Below are positions 30,937 through 38,437 of a DNA stretch of 38,437 nt, one piece after another. This stretch comes from Actinospica acidithermotolerans (GTDB lineage: Bacteria > Actinomycetota > Actinomycetes > Streptomycetales > Catenulisporaceae). A program made the translations under genes and the position numbers. The notes under the pieces are model-generated. The model was not told the DNA's origin. It saw nothing but the letters and a program-made list of their open reading frames with translations, and made no database searches. How positions within the stretch are numbered: the stretch's first letter is position 1; every line of letters begins with the position of its first letter. The stretch covers positions 1-38,437 of the forward strand of contig NZ_JAGSOH010000075.1 in the NCBI RefSeq assembly GCF_018139625.1. Reading direction: 5' to 3'.

Positions 30937-31950
30937 ATGGGCGCCCAGGCCAACCGCCGTCCGACCCTCGACGAGGTCGCGCTGCGGGCAGGTGTCTCAC
31001 GCTCGGTCGCCTCGCGCGTGATCAACAACACCCGGGACGTGAGCAGCACCGCCCGCGCGGCGGTCCAGAAGGCGGTCAAGGAGCTGGGATACGTCCCCAA
31101 CCCCTCGGCCAGGGCGCTGGCCACCGCGCAGTCGGGCTCCGTGCTGCTGGCCGTCTCCCACGACGACCCGAACCTGTTCGCAGACCCCTTCTTCGGCCAC
31201 GTCATCGTCGGCGTCAACGCCGCGCTCGAGCGCACGGACCTGGTCCTGATGCTGCTGCTGGCCGACACCGAGCGCGGGAAGGAGCGCCTCGAGCGGGTCC
31301 TGCGCTCCCGGCGGGCCGACGGGATCATGCTCCTCGCGCTGCACGGGGAGGACCCGCTCTACGACCTCGCGCAGAGCCTCGAACTCCCGGTCGTCGTCGG
31401 CGGCCGGCCGCTGCACGGCGAGCCGGCCTGGTATGTCGACGCCGACAACCGCGGCGGCGGCAGAACGGCCACCGAGCACCTCATCGCGTCCGGCCGACGC
31501 CGGATCGCCGCGATCTCCGGGCGGCAGGACACGCAGGTGGGCGTGGCCAGGCACCAGGGCTTCCGCGAGGCGATGGCCGTCGCCGGGCTCGAACCGGTCC
31601 GCAGCGAGACCGCCGACTTCACCGAGGCGGGCGGCGCCGCGGCCATGACGCGCCTGCTCGGGCGCCACCCGGACCTCGACGCGGTCTTCGCCGAGTCCGA
31701 CACCATGGCCGCGGGCGCGCTGCGCGCGCTGAAGGCCGCCGGCCGATCGGTGCCCGGCGATGTGGCGGTCGTCGGCTTCGACGACCTGCCGATCGCGCAG
31801 GGCACGGATCCCGCGCTCACCACGATCCACCAACCCGTGCAGGCCCTCGGCCGGGAGATGGCCAAGATGCTGGTCGGCCTGATCGAGGGGGAACGGCCCA
31901 GCCCGCTGATCCTCCCGACCCATCTCGTCATCCGCGAATCAGCACCCTAA
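30937..31950 (+). CDS. LacI-family transcriptional repressor, probable cellulase regulator
   Basis: A 337-aa LacI/GalR protein. RPTLDEVALRAGVSRSVASRVINN is the DNA-binding helix-turn-helix, followed by the hinge helix NPSARALATAQSG (family form LxRxLA). The periplasmic-binding-like core has ADGIMLLAL, VVVGGRPL, DNRGGGRTATEHLIASG, AAISGRQDTQVGVARHQGF, ESDTMAAGALRALKAAGR, VVGFDDLPIA and a TTIHQPVQALGREM tail, so sugar-binding and dimer surfaces are intact. AGGAAGGAG upstream supports ATG 30937. Two shared operators in the divergent spacer predict repression of itself and of the GH6 gene. The ligand is probably cello-oligosaccharide if it works like CebR, but the gene lacks the ABC transporter partner that CebR normally has. 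Confidence 0.9.
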   Translation: MGAQANRRPTLDEVALRAGVSRSVASRVINNTRDVSSTARAAVQKAVKELGYVPNPSARALATAQSGSVLLAVSHDDPNLFADPFFGHVIVGVNAALERTDLVLMLLLADTERGKERLERVLRSRRADGIMLLALHGEDPLYDLAQSLELPVVVGGRPLHGEPAWYVDADNRGGGRTATEHLIASGRRRIAAISGRQDTQVGVARHQGFREAMAVAGLEPVRSETADFTEAGGAAAMTRLLGRHPDLDAVFAESDTMAAGALRALKAAGRSVPGDVAVVGFDDLPIAQGTDPALTTIHQPVQALGREMAKMLVGLIEGERPSPLILPTHLVIRESAP

Positions 31951-32090
31951 GCCCCACCTCCCCGCGCGTCGGCCCTCGCCCCCGCTCCTCGTCACGTACC
32001 GCGACGCCGCGGTCGCCGGAGCCGGAAACGCCGAGGCCGACGCATGAAACTGATATCCGTCCCGGCGTGCTGAGCGGTAGAGTTATCAGA

Positions 32091-33113
32091 ATGCGCATGG
32101 GCATTCTGGACATCGGGTCTCAAGGCACACATCTCGACGTGCTGAGTCTGCGCGCCGGGAGGCCGGTCCGGGTGCTCGCCGTCTCGAAGCGGCCGAACCG
32201 GCTGGCCGCCTCGATCCGGCCGGACGGAACGATCGAGGCGGACGGCACGGAGCGGCTCGTCGCCTCGATCCGCAGTGCGCTGCGCGCGGCGCAGCGCGAG
32301 GGGCTGACCGAGCTGATCGCGTTCGGCACCTCGTCGATCCGCGACGCGCCCAACCGGGCCGAGGTGCGGGCCCGCATCGCCAAGACCTGCCGGATCGACC
32401 TCGGGTTCATCTCCGGCGAGCACGACGCGCTGCTGACCTACCGGGCCGCGCGGGAATGGGCGGGGAGCGAGGCCACGGACCTGTTCGTCGCGGACATCGG
32501 CGGCGGCACGCTCGAGCTGGCCGCCGGCGACGCGCGCAGGCCGCACTGGGCCGCCTCGCTGCCGCTGGGGGCCCGGCGGCTGACCCGCACCTGCCTGCCG
32601 GACGACCCGCCCAAGTCGAAGCACGTCGAACGGCTGCGCAGCAGGCTCTCCCAGGACCTGGCCGAGCTGCGCGACGACCACGCCGGCAGCCTGCCGCCGG
32701 ACGCGCTCGTGCTGGCCACCTCGAAGACCCTCGCGCAGCTCGCCGTGCTCACAGGCGGACGCGACGCGCACGGCCGTCCCGCGATCACGCGGCGCGCGCT
32801 GCGCCGGCAGGTGCCGCGGCTGGCCGGCATGCGCTGGGCCGAGCGCGCCGACCTGCACGGGATCTCCGAGGGCCGGGCGCCGCAGATCCTGGCCGGCGCG
32901 CTGGTGGCCGAGGCGGTCATGGACACGTTCGATCTGCGCTGCCTGACCGTGTGCCCGTGGGCGCTGCGCGAGGGCATCGCGCTGACCCGCCGCCTGCGCC
33001 TGGACGCCGAGAGCGGCGACCGGGCCGCGCGCGCCGCGCTCGAACGGAATCAGGTCGCCGACCTGCTCGAGGCCGTGGAGCGGCTGCGCGCGCCGCTGAG
33101 CCGGACCGCGTGA
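32091..33113 (+). CDS. Ppx/GppA-family exopolyphosphatase-like phosphatase
   Basis: A 340-aa protein of the actin/hexokinase-fold Ppx/GppA group. MGILDIGSQGTHLDVLSL is phosphate-1 loop; AFGTSSIRDAPN, GFISGEHDALLTY (catalytic Glu region) and FVADIGGGTLELAAG (phosphate-2) follow in order. The protein is short, lacking the extra C-terminal domains of E. coli Ppx, like the actinobacterial short types. They hydrolyse inorganic polyphosphate or (p)ppGpp-type compounds. ATG 32091 or 32097 could be used. TAGAGT at 32078-32083 sits 7 nt before the ATG and could be the -10 of a leaderless promoter. The 140-bp gap before it (31951-32090) has no gene. Confidence 0.87.
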   Translation: MRMGILDIGSQGTHLDVLSLRAGRPVRVLAVSKRPNRLAASIRPDGTIEADGTERLVASIRSALRAAQREGLTELIAFGTSSIRDAPNRAEVRARIAKTCRIDLGFISGEHDALLTYRAAREWAGSEATDLFVADIGGGTLELAAGDARRPHWAASLPLGARRLTRTCLPDDPPKSKHVERLRSRLSQDLAELRDDHAGSLPPDALVLATSKTLAQLAVLTGGRDAHGRPAITRRALRRQVPRLAGMRWAERADLHGISEGRAPQILAGALVAEAVMDTFDLRCLTVCPWALREGIALTRRLRLDAESGDRAARAALERNQVADLLEAVERLRAPLSRTA

Positions 33114-33244
33114 GCGCGCAGACCGTACCGAAGCTTGACCCTCCGCTTCGCCCGACTCCGCACAGGCGTTCGCACGCTCGGGTACGGTGTGCGGGGTAGT
33201 GGTCGTGGCGCCGAACCGGTCGCCGGGAACTTGGAGGTCATGGG

Positions 33245-34765
33245 ATGTCGGCGCGGCTCGGCGGGCGTTACGAGCTCGGGATGGTGCTCGGGGCCGGAGG
33301 AATGGCCCGGGTGTACGCCGCCACCGACCTCGCGCTCGGTCGCCAGGTCGCGGTCAAGGTCCTCGACCCGGGCCTGGCCAGGGACCCGGAGTTCATCGGG
33401 CGATTCGCCCGCGAGGCGCGCACCGCCGCGATGCTCCCGCCGCACGCCGGCATCGTGACGATCTTCGACTCGGGGCAGGACGCGGAGAGCGTCTACCTGG
33501 TGATGGAGCTGGTCAGCGGCCGCACGCTGGCCCAGACGATCGACGCGAGCGGCCGGATCGACCCGGCGAGCGCGTGCCGGATCGCGATCGAGGTCTGCCA
33601 GGCCCTGTCGGTGGCGCACGGCGCGGGCCTGGTGCACCGGGACATCAAGCCCGCGAACATCATGATCACCGACTCGGGCACGGTGAAGGTGGTGGACTTC
33701 GGCATCGCCCGCGCCCAGGCCGGCGACGCGCTCACCCGGACCGGCGCGGTGCTCGGCAGCCCGGCGTACATGTCGCCGGAGCAGATCACCGGCGGCGCCG
33801 CCGACGCCCGCTCCGACCTGTACGCGCTCGGCGCCGTCCTGCACGAGATGCTCACCGGCTCCGTGCCGTTCCCGGGCGAAGACCAGTTCACGGTCCTCAC
33901 CCGCCACCTGAACGAGGTCCCGACGCCGCCCTCCGCGCTCGTCCCCGGCATCCCGCCGGAGCTGGACCACGTCGTCGCGACGCTGATGGCCAAGAACCCG
34001 AACCAGCGCCCGGCCACCGCCGACCAGGCCGCGCAGCTGCTCGCGGCCGCGGCCCAGGCCTTCGCCCCGGCGGCGCACCGCTCGACCGTCGCGCTCACCG
34101 CGCACGATCCGCACCCGACCCGGCCGACCACCGCCCTGCCGCCCGAGCCCGCCGGACACCGCTCCGCACCCGCCGACCGGGACGAGCGACCGCGCACGGG
34201 GCTGATCGCGGGCGTCGTGGTCGGCGCGGTGGCCGTGGTGGGGATCGCGATCTGGGCGCTCTCCTCCGGCTCCACTCCCGCCCCGTCCGCCGACAGCGCC
34301 GCGACCAGGACCGCGACCACGGCCGCCGCGGCGAGCACCGCGCCGGCGCAGATCGACATCCCCACGACCGCCGCGGCCGCGACCACGGCGACCACGACCA
34401 GCAGCAGCCCGGCCGCCACGACGGCATCGGCGTCGCCGCTCGCCAACGTCAAGCAGGCGCTGACCGCGCTCCAGCAGACCGTCACCGCGCAGGCGGAGTC
34501 GGGCGGCCTCGGCGCGACCGCCCGCCGCGCGCTGAACGCCCAGCTCCAGAACATGCGCCAGTCCCTCTCGCAGGCGCAGACCCAGGTGGATCAGAACCCG
34601 CAGAACCAGACCCAGGTCGTGAAGAACCTGCAGCAGCAGTTCGACGGCCAGATCAAGAACATGCGCCAGGAGCTGACCGCCTTCGTCGAGCACAACGAGG
34701 TCACCGCCGCGGCGAAGAGCGCGATCGGCTCGGCCCTCGACGGACTCCAGCAGAGCTTCGGCTGA
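33245..34765 (+). CDS. membrane Ser/Thr protein kinase (PknB/Hanks type) with non-PASTA extracellular domain
   Basis: A 506-aa kinase. The catalytic domain (about residues 9-265) has GAGGMARVY (glycine loop), VAVKVLD with Lys38, HRDIKPANI with catalytic Asp133, DFGIARA, a TRTGAVLGSPAYMSPEQ activation loop with phosphorylatable threonines and a SDLYALGAVL helix. A Pro/Ala/Thr-rich juxtamembrane follows, then one transmembrane helix (GLIAGVVVGAVAVVGIAIWA, near residues 320-340). The outside part is a Thr/Ala-rich stalk followed by about 100 residues of Gln-rich helix (QQTVTAQAESG, QNMRQSLSQAQTQVDQ), predicted coiled coil, rather than PASTA repeats. GGAGG at 33233-33237 supports ATG 33245. Downstream APC permease is separated by a terminator. 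Confidence 0.92.
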   Translation: MSARLGGRYELGMVLGAGGMARVYAATDLALGRQVAVKVLDPGLARDPEFIGRFAREARTAAMLPPHAGIVTIFDSGQDAESVYLVMELVSGRTLAQTIDASGRIDPASACRIAIEVCQALSVAHGAGLVHRDIKPANIMITDSGTVKVVDFGIARAQAGDALTRTGAVLGSPAYMSPEQITGGAADARSDLYALGAVLHEMLTGSVPFPGEDQFTVLTRHLNEVPTPPSALVPGIPPELDHVVATLMAKNPNQRPATADQAAQLLAAAAQAFAPAAHRSTVALTAHDPHPTRPTTALPPEPAGHRSAPADRDERPRTGLIAGVVVGAVAVVGIAIWALSSGSTPAPSADSAATRTATTAAAASTAPAQIDIPTTAAAATTATTTSSSPAATTASASPLANVKQALTALQQTVTAQAESGGLGATARRALNAQLQNMRQSLSQAQTQVDQNPQNQTQVVKNLQQQFDGQIKNMRQELTAFVEHNEVTAAAKSAIGSALDGLQQSFG

Positions 34766-34775
34766 GCGCAGTCCC

Positions 34776-34816
34776 GGGCGCGTCCCCGGACGCGCCCCCT
34801 CCGCCCTGATCAGGGC
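34776..34816. terminator. terminator after the kinase gene with adjacent palindrome
   Basis: GGGCGCGTCC (34776-34785) can pair with GGACGCGCCC (34788-34797), in practice as an 8-bp stem with 6-nt loop. A separate 14-bp palindrome, GCCCTGATCAGGGC, follows at 34803-34816. Confidence 0.6.
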
Positions 34817-34941
34817 ACTGGCTCACCCGACGGTGTGTAAGAAATCCAGTGCTCTGCTGAACGAGGTCGGCAGTCCCCGTGCGCTGCGTCGCACCCCCAA
34901 GCTGGTGACCCGCGCACCTCAGGTCCGAAGGGGAGCACCAC

Positions 34942-36495
34942 ATGTCACAAGACCTCGCCGCCGCACCCGGCGATCCGACGACGCAGTCCGGCTCACTCAA
35001 GCGCGGCGCGCTGGGGTTGAGCGGCGCCGTGATCATGTCCGCGGCGCTCATGGGTCCTGCGGTCTCAGTGTATTTCAACCCGCAGCTCGTGGCCGCGCAG
35101 GCGGGTGCCGCGACGCCGTTCGTGTTCGCACTCTCCATGGTCGCCTCGCTGATCGTCGCCAACGGCATCATGCAGATGGCCCGCGAACTGCCGAGCGCCG
35201 GAGCGTTCTACACGTACGTGGCGCGCGGTATCGGCGCCCGCACCGCGTTCGTCACCGGCGGACTGATGTTCGTCGCCTACGCACTGCTGGTGCCCGCCGA
35301 GCTCGCGCTGATCGGCAGCTACACGCACGATCTGCTCGCCCAGCACGGCGTGCAGATCCCGTGGGTGATCATCTCGCTGGTGGCCGGCGCACTGATGACC
35401 CTGCTCGCCGTGCGCGGAATCAGCGGCTCGATCCGCGTCGCGCTGGTGATGTTCTCGTGTGAAGTTGCCGTCATCCTGGTGATCAGCGTCATCGTCCTCG
35501 CCAAGGGCGGAGCGCACGGCCTGACCGCGGCACCGTTCAACCCGAGCGAATCGCCCAAGGGCCTGAGCGGCATCGCGCTCGGCATGGTCTACGGCGTGCT
35601 CTCGTTCGTCGGCTTCGAGGCCGCGGCCACCCTCGGCGAGGAGACCCGCGACCCGAAGCGCAACGTGCCGCGCGGCCTGGTCTACTCCCTGCTGCTCGTG
35701 GGCGCGATCTATGTCTTCTGCACGTATGCCGAGACCATCGGATTCGGCACCGACTCCACCGGCATCGGCAAGCTCGCCGCCGACGCCGCGCCGTTCACCA
35801 CGCTCGGCCAGACCTACGCGCCCTGGATGAACCTGCTGATCAGCCTGGCCGGTATCTCCAGCATCTTCGCGGTCACGGTCAACTCCAACAACGGCATCGT
35901 GCGCATCCTGTTCGCGATGGGCCGCGAGGGCATGCTGCCGCGCCGCTTCGGCACCGTGCACCCGCGCCTGGGCACGCCCGCGTTCGCAGTGCTGGCGCAG
36001 TCCGGCTTCGCGCTCGTGGTGACCGTGATCGTGGGGTTCTGGGTCGGCCCTTTCAACGCCTACGCGTACCTCGGCGCCGTGCTCACCTTCGGCATCATCC
36101 CCGTGTACTGGCTGACGAACATCGCCTGCATGCGCTTCTTCCGCAAGTACCGGCCGGATCAGTTCAATGTGCTGCGACACGTGGTGCTGCCGGTGCTCGG
36201 CATCCTGCTGATGGTGATCCCGATCTACGGCAGCGTCTGGCCGGTGCCCGCGGCGCCGTACAACTGGTTCCCGTACGCGGTACTGGCCTACGCGATCGTC
36301 ATGGCCCTGATCGCGACCGTCCTCGGCCGACGCCGCCCCGAGTTCCTCGCCCGCGCCGGCGGCGTCCTCGCGGGCGTCGAGTCGGACGCGGAGGCGGCGG
36401 GCATGGACGAAGTCTCGGACACTGTCGCCGTCCCGGGCTCCCGCGCCGACGCCGCCGACCCCGCCGACCCCGCCGCGGCGCCGGAGCCCGCGTGA
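34942..36495 (+). CDS. APC-superfamily amino acid/amine permease
   Basis: A 517-aa transporter with about 12 membrane helices. KRGALGLSGAVIMSAALMGPAVSVYF is helix 1 with the unwound GA/GP region used for substrate binding; ARELPSAGAFYTYVARG and SFVGFEAAATLGEETRDPKRNVPRG are standard APC loops. The segment NNGIVRILFAMGREGMLP is also conserved. The C-terminal roughly 60 residues are acidic and cytosolic, ending in a 9-bp-repeat-encoded ADADPADP stretch. The family imports amino acids, ethanolamine or polyamines. GAAGGGGAG about 7 nt upstream supports ATG 34942. Its stop overlaps the GTG of the heme-binding-like gene (GTGA), so the two are coupled. The 175-bp leader is unexplained. Confidence 0.88.
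   Translation: MSQDLAAAPGDPTTQSGSLKRGALGLSGAVIMSAALMGPAVSVYFNPQLVAAQAGAATPFVFALSMVASLIVANGIMQMARELPSAGAFYTYVARGIGARTAFVTGGLMFVAYALLVPAELALIGSYTHDLLAQHGVQIPWVIISLVAGALMTLLAVRGISGSIRVALVMFSCEVAVILVISVIVLAKGGAHGLTAAPFNPSESPKGLSGIALGMVYGVLSFVGFEAAATLGEETRDPKRNVPRGLVYSLLLVGAIYVFCTYAETIGFGTDSTGIGKLAADAAPFTTLGQTYAPWMNLLISLAGISSIFAVTVNSNNGIVRILFAMGREGMLPRRFGTVHPRLGTPAFAVLAQSGFALVVTVIVGFWVGPFNAYAYLGAVLTFGIIPVYWLTNIACMRFFRKYRPDQFNVLRHVVLPVLGILLMVIPIYGSVWPVPAAPYNWFPYAVLAYAIVMALIATVLGRRRPEFLARAGGVLAGVESDAEAAGMDEVSDTVAVPGSRADAADPADPAAAPEPA
36445..36480. repeat. 9-bp tandem repeat at the 3' end of the permease gene
   Basis: GCCGACGCC, GCCGACCCC, GCCGACCCC and GCCGCGGCG in succession (period 9), encoding ADA-ADP-ADP-AAA 12 bp before the stop. 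Confidence 0.8.
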
Positions 36496-36944
36496 GCGCC
36501 CGGCAACTCGACCTCGCCGCCGCCGCGTCCCTGTGCGCGGCCGCGGTCGAGGCCGCCGAGGCCCGCGGCCTGCCGGTCTCCGTCGCAGTGGTGGACGCGG
36601 GCGGCAACCTGGTCAGCTTCGCGCGCATGGACGGGGCGGAGATCGCCGGCACCGTCCTCGCCCCGGACAAGGCGTACACCGCCGTCGCCAACAGCACGGC
36701 CACGCACGAACTCGCCGAGGCGGCGGCCCCCGGCGGACCGCTGTTCGGCCTGCACGCGGCGGCCGGCGGCCGCTTCGTCATCTTCGGCGGCGGCATCCCG
36801 CTGCGCGAAGGCGGCCGGGCGACCGGCCGCATCGTCGGCGCGGTAGGCGTGAGCGGCGCTCCTGATCCCGCCGACGACGTCGCCTGCGCCGAAGCCGCCG
36901 TGGCCCGCTGGCGTCGCCGCGCCGGCGATGCTCCGTCCGGCTGA
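36492..36944 (+). CDS. GlcG/HbpS-family heme-binding-type protein
   Basis: A 150-aa single-domain protein. LDLAAAASLCAAAVEAAEARGLPVSVAVVDAGGNLVSF is the family opening, RMDGAEIAGTVLAPDKAYTA the second conserved segment, and FGGGIPLREGGRATGRIVGAVGVSG the third. HbpS of streptomycetes binds and senses heme outside the cell; others act with glycolate- or diol-utilisation enzymes. No signal peptide is present here, so a cytosolic role is likelier. GTG 36492 overlaps the permease TGA, indicating coupled translation. The pairing suggests that it assists in metabolism of the imported compound rather than heme sensing; this is inference. Confidence 0.88.
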   Translation: MSARQLDLAAAASLCAAAVEAAEARGLPVSVAVVDAGGNLVSFARMDGAEIAGTVLAPDKAYTAVANSTATHELAEAAAPGGPLFGLHAAAGGRFVIFGGGIPLREGGRATGRIVGAVGVSGAPDPADDVACAEAAVARWRRRAGDAPSG

Positions 36945-36953
36945 CGGCCGGCC

Positions 36954-36984
36954 GCCGATCGCCGGAGGGATATCGGCGATCGGC
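36954..36984. promoter_or_regulatory. 11-bp perfect inverted repeat before the aminotransferase-like gene
   Basis: GCCGATCGCCG (36954-36964) and CGGCGATCGGC (36974-36984) flank a 9-nt loop. It sits just after the upstream stop and just before a possible -10, TAGTCT at 36988-36993, which is 6 nt from ATG 37000. It may serve as terminator, operator, or both. The ATG would then be at or near the transcription start. Confidence 0.6.
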
Positions 36985-36999
36985 GACTAGTCTCGAGAC

Positions 37000-38220
37000 A
37001 TGACGATGAAAACCTCTTCAGGGGATTCGCCGACATCGGTCTTCGACGAGGTCGTCGACCGGAAGCATTCGAACTCGATGAAGTGGGCGTACGCTGCGGA
37101 CTACCTCACGCCGGACGAGGTCGCGGCCGATCCGCTGCCGATGTGGGTCGCGGACACCGACTTCAAGGCCCCGCAGGTGGTGCTCGACGCGCTGCACCGG
37201 GCGGTGGACCACGGCGTCTTCGGGTATCCCGGAGGCGCCGAGGCCGGTTACGTCGACACGGTCGTCGGCTGGCAGGCGCGGCGGTTCGGCTGGGACGTGC
37301 CGCGCGAGTGGATCATGCAGACCGCCGGCATCATCACCACGCTGAAGACCGCGGTCCAGGCGTTCTCCGCGCCCGGCGACTCGATCCTGATCCAGCCGCC
37401 GGTCTACGCGCACTTCCACGACGACGTGCGGCTCAACGGACGCCACCTCGCCCTCGCTCCCCTCACCCGGACCGAGGCCGGCTACCGGTTCGACCCACGG
37501 GTCTTCGAGGCCGCGATCCGGCCGGACACCAAGCTGTTCATCCTCAGCCACCCGCACAATCCGACCGGCAACGTCTGGTCCGAGGACGATCTGCGGACGA
37601 TGGGCGAGATCTGCGCACGGCACGGCGTCATCGTGGTCTCCGACGAGGTCCACCAGGACTTGATCATCAACCCCGAGAAGCGACACGTGCCCTTCGCCTC
37701 CCTCGGCACCGAGTTCGCGCAGAACAGCATCACGTGCACGTCGCCCAGCAAGACGTTCAACCTACCCGGCCTGCAGAGCGCCAACGTGTTCGTCCCCGAC
37801 CGCCGGATGCGCGAGGAGCTGGCCCGGCAGTACGAGCGCAACATCTTCCCGTACGTAAACGTGCTGGGCATGGTCGCCGCCGAGGCGGCATACACCGGCG
37901 GAGAGCCCTGGCTTGAGGAGCAACTCACCTACCTGCGCGGCAACCACGCCCGCTTCGCCGCCGCCGTCAACGCCGCGACGGACCGAATCCGGGTACTGCC
38001 GGCGGACTCGCTCTACCTGGCCTGGATGGACTGCCGGGGCCTCGACCTGGACGCCGAAGCCCTCGACAAGTTCATGCTGACCCGCGCCCGCCTCTGGCTC
38101 GACAAGGGCCAGAAGTTCGGCCTCGCCGGCCACGGCTACATGCGCGTGAACCTCGGCTGCCCGCGCTCGACCGTCGACGAGGCGATCCGCCGACTCACCG
38201 CCGCCGTCAATACCCTGTAG
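37000..38220 (+). CDS. MalY/PatB-family PLP C-S lyase (cystathionine beta-lyase-like)
   Basis: A 406-aa fold-type I PLP enzyme. FDEVVDRKHSNSMKWAY and DPLPMWVADTDFKAPQVVLDAL are the MalY/PatB signature N-terminus. QTAGIITTLKTAVQAFSAPGD binds the cofactor phosphate; SHPHNPTGNVW is the substrate-side NPTG motif; VVSDEVHQDL holds the PLP-binding aspartate; TSPSKTFNLPGLQ carries the Schiff-base lysine. The arginine of RVNLGCPRSTV binds the substrate carboxylate. Length is normal. The family cleaves C-S bonds of cystathionine or cysteine conjugates to pyruvate, ammonia and a thiol. Two possible starts, ATG 37000 and 37006, are close together. The inverted repeat and -10-like TAGTCT upstream suggest its own promoter. 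Confidence 0.9.
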   Translation: MTMKTSSGDSPTSVFDEVVDRKHSNSMKWAYAADYLTPDEVAADPLPMWVADTDFKAPQVVLDALHRAVDHGVFGYPGGAEAGYVDTVVGWQARRFGWDVPREWIMQTAGIITTLKTAVQAFSAPGDSILIQPPVYAHFHDDVRLNGRHLALAPLTRTEAGYRFDPRVFEAAIRPDTKLFILSHPHNPTGNVWSEDDLRTMGEICARHGVIVVSDEVHQDLIINPEKRHVPFASLGTEFAQNSITCTSPSKTFNLPGLQSANVFVPDRRMREELARQYERNIFPYVNVLGMVAAEAAYTGGEPWLEEQLTYLRGNHARFAAAVNAATDRIRVLPADSLYLAWMDCRGLDLDAEALDKFMLTRARLWLDKGQKFGLAGHGYMRVNLGCPRSTVDEAIRRLTAAVNTL

Positions 38221-38265
38221 CCCGGGCGGCACCCGGGACCGGCTGTCAGCGCCAGATGAGTGTCG

Positions 38266-38437
38266 CTAGATATCGCGCATTCCATCGACCTGGGCCAGGT
38301 AGGCGCGCCAGCCGCCGTGGTCGGTGACGTCCGGTGCGTCGGGCGGGATGGGGCCGGTGGCCACGAAGCCGGGGACGGCGGTGCCGTCGGCCAGGCGGAC
38401 GGGGGCGAAGCCCAGGGGGTTCGGGAGTGACGTGAGG
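38266..38437 (-). CDS. allophanate hydrolase-type C-terminal domain protein (partial)
   Basis: The minus strand is open from the window edge to a TAG at 38268-38266, giving the last 56 residues of a protein. LTSLPNPLGFAPVRLADG, then VPGFVATG, and DVTDHGGWRAYL near the end resemble the C-terminal, gamma-glutamylcyclotransferase-like domain of allophanate hydrolases (family form: L.DG..V.GF, then DIT..GGWRAYL). Allophanate hydrolase splits allophanate to ammonia and carbon dioxide after urea carboxylase. The amidase domain lies outside the window, so a full enzyme cannot be confirmed. It converges on the MalY-type gene; CCCGGG-CGGCA-CCCGGG at 38221-38237 may be a weak terminator. Confidence 0.6.
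   Translation of the reverse strand, partial: LTSLPNPLGFAPVRLADGTAVPGFVATGPIPPDAPDVTDHGGWRAYLAQVDGMRDI

Noticed and set aside
31966-32043. 9-bp inverted repeats GCGTCGGCC and GGCCGACGC before the Ppx-like gene
   Set aside because: The 60-nt loop and high GC make a chance match likely.
33180-33185. GGGTAC upstream of the kinase gene
   Set aside because: No GNNT element lies 14-16 bp upstream.
1-38437. Search for tRNA, rRNA, insertion sequences, integrase, attachment sites and toxin-antitoxin pairs
   Set aside because: Nothing convincing was found by reading; a covariance-model search for RNAs would be the decisive test.

Overview
The window looks like a chromosomal segment of a high-GC, F420-using, mycelial-type actinobacterium. 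The base composition is strongly GC-rich with GC-skewed third codon positions. There are many GTG and TTG starts, two LLM-class F420-dependent oxidoreductases, a SigB/SigF-type sigma factor with an actinobacterial anti-sigma partner, a UdgX protein, a Tat-exported GH6 cellulase and a DasR-type operator sequence. Streptomyces relatives or Catenulispora/Actinospica-like genera fit, but I cannot assign a genus. I saw no tRNA, rRNA, transposase, phage gene or CRISPR array. Both ends cut genes: a LysR regulator at the left and an allophanate-hydrolase-type C-terminal domain at the right.

Layout. (1) 1-1343: a LysR regulator divergent from a DapA-family aldolase. (2) 1413-7027: a compact four-gene set with overlapping stops and starts. 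It encodes a PhyH-type Fe(II)/2-oxoglutarate dioxygenase, a DUF6271-like protein with glycosyltransferase-like motifs, a fold-III ornithine/lysine-type decarboxylase fused to a GNAT acetyltransferase, and an MFS exporter. A DasR-like box lies upstream. I read it as a small, possibly undescribed, biosynthetic cluster acting on a basic amino acid or amine. (3) 7044-14915: stress and repair genes (Vms1-like release factor, stand-alone LigD phosphoesterase, UdgX, a DHA2 exporter). Interleaved with them are acyl-CoA dehydrogenase, methyltransferase, PIG-L deacetylase and GT2 genes, which I recall as neighbours in other actinobacteria. (4) 15065-19871: a minus-strand operon for redox defence (HIBADH-like dehydrogenase, F420/NADP reductase-like protein, HPII-type catalase, F420-dependent oxidoreductase). 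(5) 20053-26667: a HAD phosphatase, hemerythrin, SigB-like sigma factor, RsbW-like anti-sigma factor, small membrane proteins, formaldehyde dehydrogenase and a second F420 oxidoreductase. (6) 26792-31950: secreted polysaccharide-active proteins (a DUF1906/FG-GAP fusion and a GH6 cellulase) and a LacI regulator with two shared palindromic operators. (7) 32091-38437: exopolyphosphatase, Ser/Thr kinase, APC permease with a GlcG/HbpS partner, a MalY-type C-S lyase and the cut gene.

Two patterns link the regions. First, at least seven transcription units in 7-24 kb, including that of the sigma gene itself, are preceded by GTTT/GNNT-N14-15-GGGTA-type sequences. This suggests a SigB-type general-stress regulon gathered around its own sigma factor. 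In three of them the -10 element lies 9-10 nt before the ATG, predicting leaderless mRNAs. Second, five genes carry short tandem repeats at or across the 3' end or stop codon (unit lengths 42, 7, 15, 17 and 9 bp), which suggests gene-end slippage or duplication in this genome.
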